Shown: positions 16,095 to 25,565 of the stretch, piece by piece | How the letters are laid out: each line of letters opens with the position of its first letter | How positions within the stretch are numbered: position 1 is the stretch's first letter | Source of the DNA: Hydrogenispora ethanolica | GTDB lineage: Bacteria > Bacillota > UBA4882 > UBA8346 | DNA length: 64,000 bases | Reading direction: 5' to 3' | NCBI RefSeq assembly: GCF_004340685.1 | Contig: NZ_SLUN01000022.1 | Location: 1-64,000, forward strand | The notes under the pieces: generated by a model | Seen by the model: only the letters and a program-made list of their open reading frames with translations | Databases searched by the model: none | What the model was told of the DNA's origin: nothing | Program-made: the position numbers and the translations under genes

Positions 16095-16776
16095 GCCGGC
16101 CTCTAAGGAAAAGCATTCGTAAAAGTTGTAAAACCGCCATGGAAGCTGCCGCGAGATACGTCATGGCCGCGGCACTGAGTACTTTTTTGGCGCCGCCCAC
16201 CTCGTCGCCGCGCATCAAAAAGCCTCCGTCCGCCAGCATCGCCAGGCCGCGGTTACTGGCGTTGAACTCCACCGGCAAAGTCACCAGGGTAAAGAATACA
16301 AAGAAACTAAACAGGATAATGCCCAAATCGATTAAGAACGTGTTCCCTCCGAATAAGAACCCGAGAAAGAACAGGATGTATCCCAGATTGGAACCAAAAT
16401 TGGCAATGGGAAAAATGCTATTCCGCAAGGCGAGGGGCGCATAAGCGCGGGCGTGCTGCAAGGCATGGCCGGTTTCATGAGCGGCCACACCGAGCGAAGC
16501 CAATGAACGCCCGTGATAAACTTCGGGAGAAAGCCGCAGCACCCTAGAACGCGGATCATAATGATCGGATAAAGTTCCGGGAGTCAATTCCACCGGAATA
16601 TCCGCCAAATTATTGTTATTTAACAACTCCCGGGCCACTTGAGCGCCGGTCATCCCCGAAGCCGCCGGCACATCAAGATATTTGTTGAAGGTGGATTGCA
16701 CCTTAAATTGGGCATAGAATGTAAAAATGACAGCGGGGATTAACAAAAGAAAAGTCGGATCGTAAAAAAACGGCAT
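16084..16776 (-). CDS. yugP: YugP-type membrane zinc metallopeptidase
   Basis: A 230-residue integral membrane protein: one helix at about 7-24, a catalytic segment with the zinc motif HETGH at 100-104 (AAHETGHALQH), two or three helices around 118-165, and one near the C-terminus. The family (YugP, putative neutral zinc metallopeptidase) is widespread in Bacillota beside fmt/def/rsmB, as here. Its substrate is unknown; membrane protein quality control is possible. It lies 12 bases after fmt. Confidence 0.88.
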   Translation of the reverse strand: MPFFYDPTFLLLIPAVIFTFYAQFKVQSTFNKYLDVPAASGMTGAQVARELLNNNNLADIPVELTPGTLSDHYDPRSRVLRLSPEVYHGRSLASLGVAAHETGHALQHARAYAPLALRNSIFPIANFGSNLGYILFFLGFLFGGNTFLIDLGIILFSFFVFFTLVTLPVEFNASNRGLAMLADGGFLMRGDEVGGAKKVLSAAAMTYLAAASMAVLQLLRMLFLRGRRDD

Positions 16777-16788
16777 TTCCCTTCCCTC

Positions 16789-17757
16789 CTAAGCTATAAT
16801 GTAATCTTTTTTCCCAAAAATCATTCCTGGTTTTAGCCGTCGGCCGTTGGCGAAATCGTTGGCAGACATTACTTTCTTCCCGAGCGGTTGGACCTTGGTT
16901 AGACACAATGAGGTTGTATCGCCTGTGGCAACCACAATTCCTTCCTTCGAGATCTGCAGAATTTCCCCAGGTTTCACTGGTTCACTCGCCGCATGAAACT
17001 CTTGAGGAACCGCCGCTATAATTTTTAAACGTTCCTGATTCAAAAAGGTTTCCGCTCCGGGAGACGGTGCGAATACCCGGATTCCATTATAGATGGATTT
17101 GCCCGGGCATGTCCAATCGATCTTTTCCAAATCGGATTTTATTTTCGGCGCTAAAGTGGCCAAAGTACTGTCTTGAGGAATGCGGGGCGCAATGCCGGCC
17201 GAGACATCCTGCAAGGTCTTCACCAACAGCTCTCCGCCTAATCTTGCCATTCTTTGATAGAGGCTGGTGAAATTTTCGTCGGGAGCGATTGCTAACGTTT
17301 CTTGATAGATAATGTCCCCCGTATCCCAACCCTGATCCATATACATCGTAGTAATGCCGGTACTGGCATCGCCGTTGAGAATGCTCCATTGAATCGGAGC
17401 GGCTCCACGGTATTTCGGCAACAATGAACCATGTACATTAATGCAGCCAAATCTCGGTCCAAACAAAATGGCGTCCGGTATTTTTTGGCCGAAAGCCACG
17501 ACTACCACTACATCGGGGTTTATTTGCTCAAAAGTCTCCATAAACTCGGCATCCGCCACTCGCGAAGGCTGCCAAAGCGGCAAACCGGCTTGAATCGAGA
17601 CCAGCTTCACTTCCGACGGTTGTAAAGTCATCCCTCTACCCTTCGGTCGATCGGGTTGGGTTACCACTCCGGCAATGTCAAAAGAGCCGGAGTGGAGTAG
17701 CGCTTCGAGACTGGCGGCGGCGAAGGCCGGAGTTCCCATGAATAAAACGCGCATCAC
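16789..17757 (-). CDS. fmt: Methionyl-tRNA formyltransferase
   Basis: Formylates initiator Met-tRNA using 10-formyl-tetrahydrofolate. The 322-residue length is normal. The catalytic Asn107, His109 and Asp145 appear in CINVHGSLLPKYRG and MDQGWDTGD; the C-terminal OB-like tRNA-binding domain spans about 208-310. The start is either GTG 17757, nine bases after GAGGAG, or the adjacent ATG 17754. It begins directly after the def stop, and the two enzymes act in sequence on the N-terminal methionine. Confidence 0.97.
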   Translation of the reverse strand: MMRVLFMGTPAFAAASLEALLHSGSFDIAGVVTQPDRPKGRGMTLQPSEVKLVSIQAGLPLWQPSRVADAEFMETFEQINPDVVVVVAFGQKIPDAILFGPRFGCINVHGSLLPKYRGAAPIQWSILNGDASTGITTMYMDQGWDTGDIIYQETLAIAPDENFTSLYQRMARLGGELLVKTLQDVSAGIAPRIPQDSTLATLAPKIKSDLEKIDWTCPGKSIYNGIRVFAPSPGAETFLNQERLKIIAAVPQEFHAASEPVKPGEILQISKEGIVVATGDTTSLCLTKVQPLGKKVMSANDFANGRRLKPGMIFGKKDYIIA

Positions 17758-18207
17758 TTATTTTTTCTCCTCTTGAAGGTAATCAATGAACAGGATCCCG
17801 TCCAGGTGATCAATCTCATGTTGAAAAGCCCGGGCCAATAGTTCGCTTCCTTCCAGTTGAATCGGCTTTCCGTCCAGGTTGATGGCGGACACCGTCGCCT
17901 TGGCGGCGCGGGTAATATATTCATTCCGGCCGGGAATGGAAAGGCAGCCCTCGACATCTTTGATTTCGCCTTCCGTATGGGTGATCTCCGGATTAATGAG
18001 CACAATCGAACCTTCGCCCACGTCAATCACGACAATCCGTTCGGAGACGCCCACTTGCGGCGCAGCCAATCCTACCCCGTTGGCATGGTGCATCGTCTCC
18101 AGCATGTCTTTGACGAGTTCCCGAAGCTTTTTGGTGATTTTCTGCACCGGTTTGGCTTTTTGCCGCAGAATGGGATCGCCCTCGGTTAAAATCTTTAAAA
18201 TGGCCAA
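17758..18207 (-). CDS. def: Peptide deformylase
   Basis: Removes the formyl group from nascent polypeptides using a bound metal (Fe2+ or Zn2+). The 149-residue type I-like protein has all three motifs: GVGLAAPQVG (44-53), EGCLSIPG (87-94, ligand Cys88) and HEIDH (130-134, two His ligands and the catalytic Glu131). It lies between priA and fmt, the common Bacillota order. Confidence 0.97.
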   Translation of the reverse strand: MAILKILTEGDPILRQKAKPVQKITKKLRELVKDMLETMHHANGVGLAAPQVGVSERIVVIDVGEGSIVLINPEITHTEGEIKDVEGCLSIPGRNEYITRAAKATVSAINLDGKPIQLEGSELLARAFQHEIDHLDGILFIDYLQEEKK

Positions 18208-18228
18208 ATATTAACACCTCAGTCTCTA

Positions 18229-20679
18229 TTATATGATGGAATAAGGATTCCGGTCGCGATAAATCCGTACCTCCGGAGATTTCCGGCCCGCAAAATCATC
18301 CCAGGCTTTTTTGACAATCCGCTCCAGCAGCGACGGTTCAGCGCTCTTCACCAAAATCTGCCAGCGATAGTTGTCTTGAATTTTGGGTATCAGCGCCGGC
18401 GCCGGTCCCAGCAGTTCAACTGCATTCAAAGCGGCCGCCTCCGGCACTCGCTGTTGCAGCTGTCCCTGGAGCAAGCGGTAAAACTCAGCCGCGGCGGCAC
18501 TGACAGTCTCGGAACGGAGCCCCGTAAACCCGATTTTGACTAACTCCGCAAAGGGTGGAAAGCGCAATTCCTGGCGGCAGGCAATCTCGCGTTCATAAAA
18601 TCCAAGATAATTATGACTGCGGGCATTCTGCAACGAATAATGTTCCTGATTATAAGATTGAAAAATAACGTGGCCGGGCTGGCTTCCCCGGCCCGCCCTT
18701 CCCGCTACTTGGGTCAATAATTGAAAAGTACGCTCCGCCGCTCGAAAATCCGGAATATTCAACGTCGAATCGGCGGAAATGACACCCACCAGCGTCACCC
18801 GGGGCAGGTCGAAACCTTTGGCGATCATCTGAGTGCCCAGCAAAATATCGACCGAGCCATCCGTCAGCTTGTGATAGATTTCATAGTGAGCCCCTTTCCG
18901 GGATGTTGAATCCACATCCATTCGGATAATGCCTGCCTCCGGAAAACAAAGGCCCAGTTCTTCCTCTAACTTTTGCGTGCCGTTTCCGAAATAACGGATG
19001 CGGCTGCTTTGACAATGGGGACAGGTTTCGGGAATCGCCATCCGGTAATCACAGTAATGGCAACGGAGAAACCGTTCGTTCTGATGGTAGGTCAAAGAAA
19101 CGTCGCAGGACGGGCAACGCAGCGCCTGGCCGCAATCCCGGCACAATACAAAAGTAGCATACCCACGACGGTTCAATAATAAAATGACTTGTTCTTTACG
19201 GTCAAGCGTTTTTTGAATCGACTCCCGTAAAAGCCGGCTCAGAATATTTTTATTGCCGGAGCGAAGTTCCTCCCGCATATCAACCATGGTGACTTCGGGC
19301 AAATGCCGCTGGTTGTAGCGCTGTTCCAAATGGAGGTAGCCATACCGTCCAGTCTGGGCCAGATAAAAAGCTTCCACCGCCGGAGTCGCGCTTCCAAAAA
19401 CGGCTTTCGCGCCGGTCATTTCCGCCAATTTCTCAACCACCCAGCGAGTATGATAGCGCGGAGTGTCTTCCTGCTTATAGGAGGACTCATGTTCCTCATC
19501 CACAATAATCAAGCCCAAGTTGGTAAAAGGAGCAAAAACCGCGGATCTAGCGCCCAGTACGAAACGGGCCGTTCCATTCCGAATCTTGAACCATTGATCG
19601 TAGCGTTCGCCGTCGGACATATTGCTGTGGAGTAAAGCGACTTCTTTACCAAAGCAACGTTTGGCCCGTTCCAGAGTCTGTGGCGTCAAGGATATCTCCG
19701 GCACCAGATACAAGACCTGAAACCCTTCACGGATCCGGTCCAGGGCCGCCTCGAAATACACTTCGGTTTTGCCACTGCCGGTAATGCCATGTAATAAGAG
19801 ACACCGTTGGGAACCGGGATCAAGAATTACTTCCAGCGCTCGCTGTTGCTGCTCGGTCAGAGTAATCTGCCGGGCAGCGGCGGTTTCCGTCAATCCCACC
19901 GGAATCCGCTCCTGAGTGGTTTCGCAAGCGGTTAATTTTGCTTCCCGGCAAAGCCGGTCCAGCACGGAAGAACTGACTTCGGCCGCAGCGCAAAGCTGGC
20001 TACGGGTCAGGCCCGGGGGATGCAATGTAAGACTAGTTTGAATCCGCTTAGCGGGAGCACTTTCCCCTTCGAAACAAGCCCCAGGAGCCAGTTGCAGCAG
20101 TCGGATTTTTTTGGGAGCGACTTTGGGCTCCGTAAGCTCACTGGTTGGCAACAGAATATGCTGCGCCAGCAAGTAATCCCAGACTTTCGGCAAGTGACTG
20201 AGTTTTTTCTGCCAACCCTCAGCGGTCCAATTCGCTTTGGCGCCGGCCGCCAATAATTGTAGCGTTTCTGTGACCGCCGGAACCGGGAAAAGCGTCGCCA
20301 ATTGTTGCTCCAAGCGAGGAAGAAGCTCCGGTTGAACCCGGTAATAGCGTTTTTTGCGAAAGTTAATCCCCGGCGGCAGGCAGCATTTGATCACATCGAC
20401 CCGGCTACAGAAGTAATACTCCGCCAATTGATTGATTAAGCGATATTGGACTGCGTTTATCAATGGCGTTTTATCGAGCAGTTCATGGATTGTTTTGACG
20501 TGAGCGCATTCCGGCTCTTCAACCAACTGCCAGACGTAACCCATATTTAAACGGTTTTGAAAGGGAACCAAAACCCGAGCCCCAACTTTCACAATCGGAG
20601 CCATGCTTTCGGGGACCTCATAATCGAACAAACGGTCCAGTTGCTGGGCTTGAGTCGCGATCAAAATTTTTGCGATCAT
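18229..20679 (-). CDS. priA: Primosomal replication restart helicase PriA
   Basis: A 3'-5' superfamily 2 helicase that reloads the replisome at stalled forks. The 816-residue protein has an N-terminal DNA-binding region (about 1-110), Walker A GITGSGKT at 298-305, Walker B DEEH at 394-397, and a cysteine-rich zinc-binding segment (about 520-570: CRDC, CPSC, CHYC, CPHC) inside the helicase core, followed by motifs such as GTQMIAKGFD and QVAGRAGRG. The start overlaps the coaBC stop by four bases. Confidence 0.97.
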   Translation of the reverse strand: MIAKILIATQAQQLDRLFDYEVPESMAPIVKVGARVLVPFQNRLNMGYVWQLVEEPECAHVKTIHELLDKTPLINAVQYRLINQLAEYYFCSRVDVIKCCLPPGINFRKKRYYRVQPELLPRLEQQLATLFPVPAVTETLQLLAAGAKANWTAEGWQKKLSHLPKVWDYLLAQHILLPTSELTEPKVAPKKIRLLQLAPGACFEGESAPAKRIQTSLTLHPPGLTRSQLCAAAEVSSSVLDRLCREAKLTACETTQERIPVGLTETAAARQITLTEQQQRALEVILDPGSQRCLLLHGITGSGKTEVYFEAALDRIREGFQVLYLVPEISLTPQTLERAKRCFGKEVALLHSNMSDGERYDQWFKIRNGTARFVLGARSAVFAPFTNLGLIIVDEEHESSYKQEDTPRYHTRWVVEKLAEMTGAKAVFGSATPAVEAFYLAQTGRYGYLHLEQRYNQRHLPEVTMVDMREELRSGNKNILSRLLRESIQKTLDRKEQVILLLNRRGYATFVLCRDCGQALRCPSCDVSLTYHQNERFLRCHYCDYRMAIPETCPHCQSSRIRYFGNGTQKLEEELGLCFPEAGIIRMDVDSTSRKGAHYEIYHKLTDGSVDILLGTQMIAKGFDLPRVTLVGVISADSTLNIPDFRAAERTFQLLTQVAGRAGRGSQPGHVIFQSYNQEHYSLQNARSHNYLGFYEREIACRQELRFPPFAELVKIGFTGLRSETVSAAAAEFYRLLQGQLQQRVPEAAALNAVELLGPAPALIPKIQDNYRWQILVKSAEPSLLERIVKKAWDDFAGRKSPEVRIYRDRNPYSII

Positions 20680-21887
20680 GGGCTTGGATGCGAGCCGGCT
20701 TTTGAACGATAGGAGACGAGATAATCCAGGATCTGGTCTGCCAATACCGTCTTGGGCTGCTCCGGCAGCTCAACCGTTTCATGCTTGGTATAGATAGTGA
20801 TCCGGTTATTGACGGCTCCCATGCCCAGGCCCGGAATGTTCACCAGATTGCCGACAATGATGTCCAGGTTTTTCCGGGTCAATTTTGTTAAGGCGTTTTC
20901 GCGGAGATTTTGAGTTTCAGCAGCAAAGCCCAACAAAATTTGACCGGGGAATTTTCTTTTGCCCAACTCGGCAAGGATATCCGGGTTCAACACCAATTGA
21001 ACGGAGAGTCCATCGGAACTTTTCTTTATCTTCTGCTCAAAACTGGTTTGCGGGCGATAATCGGCCGGGGCCGCCGCTTTGATGACAATGGATGAACGCG
21101 GCGCCAATTCCAACGCCTTCTCATACATTTGTTCCGCAGTATCGACGCAATAAGTTTCCATTCCTTGATAGTGCGGCGCCGCTTCGGAGGTGGATATCAA
21201 AAACACTTTTGCACCGCGTTTAAAAGCAGCCTCTGCCAATGCGTGACCCATTTTCCCTGAAGAACGGTTTCCGATGTAGCGTACCGGATCGAGCGGCTCA
21301 CGAGTGCCACCGGCGGTGACCAGGACCAACTCTCCTTCAAGATCATGCCGGGATAAAAGCCGCAATATTTGGATCTCCAACTCCTCCAAAGAAGACATCC
21401 GGCCACTCCCGGTATCTCCGCAGAGCAACTGGCCGGCTTCGGGGCCAACGATGGTAAAGCCGTACTCCCGCAAAGTGGCTAGATTTTTCTGCAAAGCGGG
21501 GTTCTCATACATGCCGGTATTCATGGCGGGAGCGATCAGTTTTGGTGCGCGGGTCGCCATGATTGAGGTGGTCAGCAGATCGTCGGCGATACCATTGGCG
21601 ATTTTCCCGATGATATTGGCAGTCGCGGGAATGACCGCCATCAGATCGGCCTTTTTGGCCAATGCGATATGTTCAACGTTCCATTGGAATGAATCGTGAA
21701 ACATATCCAAGTGAACGGGGTTTAACGATACCTCCCGAAATGTTAACGGAGTCACAAACTCCGCTGCGGACTTCGTCAGAATAACCTCGACCGCAATCCC
21801 TTTTTTACGAAGACGACTAATGAGTTCGGGAACCTTATAGACTGCAATTCCTCCCGAAACGCCCAAAACTAAAGTTTTTTGATCCAT
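20676..21887 (-). CDS. coaBC: Bifunctional phosphopantothenoylcysteine decarboxylase/synthetase
   Basis: Two steps of coenzyme A synthesis in one protein. The N-terminal CoaC flavoprotein (about 1-180) shows GVSGGIAVYK, a PAMNTGMYENPA segment with the conserved Asn, and the GDTGSGRM loop. The C-terminal CoaB ligase shows VTAGGTREPLDPVR and the IKAAAPADYRP motif. The frame opens at a GTG at 21914, but ATG 21887, preceded by GGTGGGG, gives the normal N-terminus MDQKTLVLGVSGG. It is the first gene of the operon running to rsmB. Confidence 0.96.
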   Translation of the reverse strand: MDQKTLVLGVSGGIAVYKVPELISRLRKKGIAVEVILTKSAAEFVTPLTFREVSLNPVHLDMFHDSFQWNVEHIALAKKADLMAVIPATANIIGKIANGIADDLLTTSIMATRAPKLIAPAMNTGMYENPALQKNLATLREYGFTIVGPEAGQLLCGDTGSGRMSSLEELEIQILRLLSRHDLEGELVLVTAGGTREPLDPVRYIGNRSSGKMGHALAEAAFKRGAKVFLISTSEAAPHYQGMETYCVDTAEQMYEKALELAPRSSIVIKAAAPADYRPQTSFEQKIKKSSDGLSVQLVLNPDILAELGKRKFPGQILLGFAAETQNLRENALTKLTRKNLDIIVGNLVNIPGLGMGAVNNRITIYTKHETVELPEQPKTVLADQILDYLVSYRSKAGSHPSP

Positions 21888-21966
21888 TGACCCCACCACC
21901 GTAGAATGATTCACCCAGTCACCGGCGTCTTACCAAGCGCGGCAAACAATGCTTGCAGTTCACTTC

Positions 21967-21995
21967 ATTATAGAACAAAAAACTCAGAGTCACAA
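21967..21995 (-). promoter_or_regulatory. Promoter for the coaBC-priA-def-fmt-yugP-rsmB operon
   Basis: Read leftwards, TTGTGA (21990-21995) and TATAAT (21967-21972) are 17 bases apart. The -35 region lies within the rpoZ terminator hairpin, so termination of one unit and initiation of the next share the same bases. Confidence 0.6.
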
Positions 21996-22004
21996 GGCTC
22001 TGAG
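21977..22004 (-). terminator. rpoZ terminator
   Basis: CTCAGAG (21998-22004) and CTCTGAG (21983-21989) form a 7-bp stem with an 8-base loop, followed on the - strand by TTTTTTG. It lies 58 bases beyond the rpoZ stop. Confidence 0.75.
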
Positions 22005-22061
22005 ATTCGTTACCGAAACCGAATGGGATTCTTCTTTAAAACAACCGACACGAACCGCCAT

Positions 22062-22265
22062 TTATTTAATACCGGTTTTGGTCCTTTCCACTTTTATTTT
22101 TCCGGCACCAATCTCTTCTAAAGCAATCGTCACTGCTTTGATGGATTTTTCTTCGTTCAGCTGCTCCTCTTCCAGAATCTTTCGAGCCCTTTTCGCAGCG
22201 GCAGTTACTAAAGTATACCGACTGTCCACTTTTTTAAGTAATTCATCCAAAGAAGGATAAATCAA
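22062..22265 (-). CDS. rpoZ: RNA polymerase omega subunit
   Basis: A small subunit that assists assembly of the beta' subunit. The frame is open to 22307, but TTG 22265, with GGGGG eight bases upstream, gives MIYPSLDELLKKVDSRYTL and exactly 67 residues, the size of the Bacillus protein. The omega signature YTLVTAAAKRAR is present. It has its own promoter and terminator. In most Bacillota gmk precedes it directly, but here it does not. Confidence 0.92.
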   Translation of the reverse strand: MIYPSLDELLKKVDSRYTLVTAAAKRARKILEEEQLNEEKSIKAVTIALEEIGAGKIKVERTKTGIK

Positions 22266-22307
22266 AATTAATGCCCCCTTTTCACGATCATAGAATATGT
22301 TTTTCAA

Positions 22308-22595
22308 TGGTTTTTATCCGGAAATCCGATACTCGGCTACATATATTTGGAAAATCGGCTTATTCAACGACAGCGTCGGGAGTTAACTCGACGTTGGATG
22401 ATTCAAAAGTATAATACATTCAAACCATTGGACTGTCAAGTCAAATTTACTTTTCCGGATAACCCAGGCGTGGATGTCGAGGGCTCCTCCAAGAGCAGCG
22501 CGGTTCAATCGGTCCAAAAAAAATAGTGCTGATCATTGATCTTTGCTTGATACATTAAAATCAACAATCAACAGCTATTTACGAATCCAATCAAT
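22308..22595. other. Gap between remA and rpoZ without a gene
   Basis: This 288-base stretch holds the rpoZ promoter and leader and no reading frame. I looked for a guanylate kinase remnant (P-loop GPSGVGK or similar) on the - strand and saw none. Confidence 0.6.
22411..22439 (-). promoter_or_regulatory. rpoZ promoter
   Basis: Perfect -35 TTGACA (22434-22439), a 17-base spacer and TATTAT (22411-22416), read leftwards. It leaves an untranslated leader of about 140 bases before rpoZ. It occupies the space where gmk would be expected. Confidence 0.85.
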
Positions 22596-22862
22596 CTAAT
22601 CTTCGGGATCGACCGATGCATCCTTGGAATTCAGACGATGGGCAACAGTCTCAGGTTGGACTGCGGAAAGAATCACATGATCGCTGTCGGTGATGATCAC
22701 TGCCCGTGTCCGTCTTCCATAGGTCGCATCGATCAACATGCCCTTATCGCGACTTTCTTGGATAATTCGTTTGATCGGCGAAGACTCGGGACTGACGATG
22801 GCCACGATCCGATTGGCGGACACTATGTTTCCAAATCCAATGTTGATAAGTTTGATATCCAT
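22596..22862 (-). CDS. remA: Extracellular matrix regulator RemA (DUF370)
   Basis: An 88-residue DNA-binding protein closely following the RemA pattern: [20 protein letters not shown], then [20 protein letters not shown] and [18 protein letters not shown]. In Bacillus, RemA forms rings that wrap DNA and activates biofilm-matrix and osmoprotection genes. The start at 22862 is set by homology; the strong AAGGAGG is 15 bases upstream, and a TTG at 22874 is the other option. It lies 25 bases after the mIHF gene. Confidence 0.93.
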   Translation of the reverse strand: MDIKLINIGFGNIVSANRIVAIVSPESSPIKRIIQESRDKGMLIDATYGRRTRAVIITDSDHVILSAVQPETVAHRLNSKDASVDPED

Positions 22863-22887
22863 ATTTCGAAACAAAGGCCTCCTTCTT

Positions 22888-23202
22888 CTAATTGCTGCCG
22901 AGACGTTCGATTAAGGCTTGTTTCTGTCGGTTTCCGAGGCCTTGGATGCGACGAGTCTCATCAATGCCGATGTCAGTCATGATCTTTTTGGTCTTTACTT
23001 TTCCAATCCGCGGCAATGATTCGAGTAAGTACACCACTCTCATTTTGGCGATAACATCATCGTTGATGTTATCCAATACTTCACGAATCGTAGTCTTACC
23101 TGCTTTCAGGTTTTGGCGGATTTTAGCCCGTTTGCTCCGTACTTCCTGGGCTTTCTTCAGTGCTTTCTTCTTTTCGTCAAGCGAAAGTTTCGGTAATGCC
23201 AC
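22888..23202 (-). CDS. mihF: mIHF-type integration host factor (actinobacterial-type)
   Basis: A 104-residue basic protein with an N-terminal helix and an S13-like helix-two-turn-helix DNA-binding core. The segments [38 protein letters not shown] and [16 protein letters not shown] parallel mycobacterial mIHF along the whole length. In actinobacteria it bends DNA and organises the nucleoid. It lies in the usual yicC-remA interval, 13 bases from yicC, so it is probably part of that operon. Confidence 0.88.
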   Translation of the reverse strand: MALPKLSLDEKKKALKKAQEVRSKRAKIRQNLKAGKTTIREVLDNINDDVIAKMRVVYLLESLPRIGKVKTKKIMTDIGIDETRRIQGLGNRQKQALIERLGSN

Positions 23203-23215
23203 TCTGCTTCACCTC

Positions 23216-24094
23216 CTATTCAATATTTTGAATTTGTTCCCTGATCTTTTCCAACTGGGATTTAAACTCAATGACCAATTGAGCGATTTTCAGATCGTTT
23301 GCCTTTGAACCGACCGTATTGATCTCCCGGTTCAATTCTTGGATTAAAAAATCCAAACGTCTGCCAATTGGTTCCTGAATCTTGAGGGCTGCGGCAAACT
23401 GGCCTAAATGGCTTTCAATGCGCACCAATTCTTCATTGATATCCGACTTATCGGCAAAGAGCGCTACTTCCATTGCCAACCGGGAAGGATCGACTTCAAT
23501 TCCGCCCGTCAGCTCGGTGATGCGCTTGCTCAACCGTTCTTGATAACCGATCACAACCTGCGGCGACAGTTCGAGCAATTGTTGCCGCAGCGAATGCAGG
23601 AATCCGATCTTTTCCAGCAAATCGCCGTTCAAACGCTCTCCTTCGATCTTTCTGGATTCAATCAGCGATTCCAAGGCCATTCCTAAAGCCTGTCCGGCAG
23701 TTTGGGCGAGAATGTCTTGGTCCAACTCCGGCTGGGTTACCTTGAACAGTTCCGGTAAATTGACGACGGTTTGGACATCCAGGTTCCCTTCGATGCCGAA
23801 ATGTTCTTTCAATTCTTGAACCGCCTTCAAATACGAAGCAAGCAACGATGGGTTGACGGTAACCAGATTCTCTTCCGTGGCCAATTTGTCGATGGTGACG
23901 ATGACTTCTATTTTTCCGCGGGATATTTGATTGCTGATCTCGCGACGCAAGCGGTCTTCCAAAAACGCGTAGGGTTTCGGCAACTTGAAATAAATTTCTA
24001 AATACCGGTGATTGATGGATTTGATGTCCATCGTTATGGTATAATTTGAAGTCGCGGAGGTGCCACGACCATAACCAGTCATACTGAGCGCCAA
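23216..24094 (-). CDS. yicC: YicC/YloC family endoribonuclease
   Basis: A 292-residue cytoplasmic protein starting ALSMTGYGRG, the family signature (SMTGFGRG). The C-terminal DUF1732 part holds EVALFADKSDINEELVR and GRRLDFLIQELNRE followed by NTVGSKAND, the most conserved block. YicC homologues are RNA-degrading enzymes. The start codon is TTG with a weak ribosome site. It is the first gene of the yicC-mihF-remA group. Confidence 0.94.
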   Translation of the reverse strand: MALSMTGYGRGTSATSNYTITMDIKSINHRYLEIYFKLPKPYAFLEDRLRREISNQISRGKIEVIVTIDKLATEENLVTVNPSLLASYLKAVQELKEHFGIEGNLDVQTVVNLPELFKVTQPELDQDILAQTAGQALGMALESLIESRKIEGERLNGDLLEKIGFLHSLRQQLLELSPQVVIGYQERLSKRITELTGGIEVDPSRLAMEVALFADKSDINEELVRIESHLGQFAAALKIQEPIGRRLDFLIQELNREINTVGSKANDLKIAQLVIEFKSQLEKIREQIQNIE

Positions 24095-24363
24095 AGAATT
24101 TTTTACCTTTCTACAAAAATATTATTGTCCAATTTAGGGTATTGTTGGAAATATTAATTATATTCAACCTTTTCTGACGAATTCCTCTTTTTCTTCGCGA
24201 ATTTTCCTCTATAACATGGAACTTTTTTAGCGGCGTAGCCGTTATTTAGTCTATAAGTAAGCGAGACAGCCAACTGCTTTCAAGTTATATTTCGGCTGTT
24301 TCCATAAATTAATTTAGATGATTCCATGGAATTTTAACGAACCGTGATTGGAGGTAATCAATT

Positions 24364-25548
24364 ATGAGTCGGATTCAAAAATTTGGCGGTTATTTGGTCA
24401 TTGCTTTACTCTCATCCTTGATTACGGCCGGTATCATTATCGGGGTTGCCCCCGGATGGCTTGCCAAGAATCAAAATCAGCCCTTGAATGTCCTCCCCGC
24501 GAAATATGACATGTCCGCCAATCTGGCCAGCAACTCGTTTGTGGCGGCCCGCCAAAAGGTGGCGCCGGCAGTCGTTTATATTGATACGGTCTCGGTGGTA
24601 TCCACCAGCCCCGCGACACCTTTCGGTCTGCCCAAGGAGTTTTTCCCGCCCGGTTTCTTCGACCAGCAAAAGCAGGAGCAACGGGGAACCGGTTCCGGAT
24701 TTATCATTCGTGAAGACGGTTATATTCTCACTAATGAGCATGTGGTACGTGGCGCTCAACAATTAAAAGTAACGCTATTTGGCGGCAAAAAATTCGACGG
24801 CCGGGTGATCGGAACCGATCCCACCACGGATTTGGCAGTCGTCAAAGTGGATGCAAAGAATCTTCCCACGGTCGAGATGGGTAGTTCGGCGGATCTGATG
24901 CCGGGCGAGTGGGTCATGGCCATCGGCAATCCCTATGGGCTGCACGATACGGTTACCGCCGGAATCATCAGCGCAGTGGGCCGGTCACTGGAGGATCCGG
25001 ACCAGAACGGCAACCTGATTCAGACCGACGCGGCCATCAACCCCGGGAATAGCGGCGGCCCCTTGGTCGACCTTTCGGGCAAGGTGATCGGGATTAACGA
25101 AGCCATCATCGCCAATGCGCAAGGCTTGGGCTTTGCCATCCCCATCGATTTGGCCAAAAAGATTTCTCAGGAGCTGATCGAAAAAGGTAAAGTGCAACGA
25201 CCGGCCACTCCTTGGTTGGGTGTAGCCCTCACCGAAATCAATGACCAAATCGCCGAATATTACGGACTTCCCAGCCGCGACGGCGCCATCATTCAGGTTT
25301 ATTCGGGCAGTCCCGCCGAGAAAGCCAAGCTTCAAAACGGCGATATTATCAGAGAGATCAACCGCCAGAAGATCAAGACCCCCGACGATGTGGTCAAGAT
25401 CGTCAAAGATTCCAAAGTCGGCAAGGTGCTCGATCTGCTCGTTTTCCGCGAAGGAAAACTGCTGGTCTTCAAAGTAACCCTGGAAGCCCGGCCGCAGAAT
25501 CTGGATGAGGCCAACAATCGCAATCGAGTCATTCCCTTCCAGCGGTAA
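24364..25548 (+). CDS. htrA: HtrA/DegP-type serine protease with PDZ domain
   Basis: An extracytoplasmic protease for misfolded proteins. The 394-residue protein has an N-terminal membrane anchor (about 8-30). The chymotrypsin-like domain carries catalytic His126 (TNEHVV), Asp156 (PTTDLAVV) and Ser230 (GNSGGP); one PDZ domain follows (about 280-385). GGAGG stands eight bases before the ATG. The next genes encode an ECF sigma factor and its anti-sigma factor, so an envelope-stress module is likely. Confidence 0.96.
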   Translation: MSRIQKFGGYLVIALLSSLITAGIIIGVAPGWLAKNQNQPLNVLPAKYDMSANLASNSFVAARQKVAPAVVYIDTVSVVSTSPATPFGLPKEFFPPGFFDQQKQEQRGTGSGFIIREDGYILTNEHVVRGAQQLKVTLFGGKKFDGRVIGTDPTTDLAVVKVDAKNLPTVEMGSSADLMPGEWVMAIGNPYGLHDTVTAGIISAVGRSLEDPDQNGNLIQTDAAINPGNSGGPLVDLSGKVIGINEAIIANAQGLGFAIPIDLAKKISQELIEKGKVQRPATPWLGVALTEINDQIAEYYGLPSRDGAIIQVYSGSPAEKAKLQNGDIIREINRQKIKTPDDVVKIVKDSKVGKVLDLLVFREGKLLVFKVTLEARPQNLDEANNRNRVIPFQR

Positions 25549-25565
25549 ACGTAAACAATTACCAA

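Noticed and set aside
22308-22595. Remnant of guanylate kinase
   Set aside because: No P-loop or other gmk motif could be found in any minus-strand frame.
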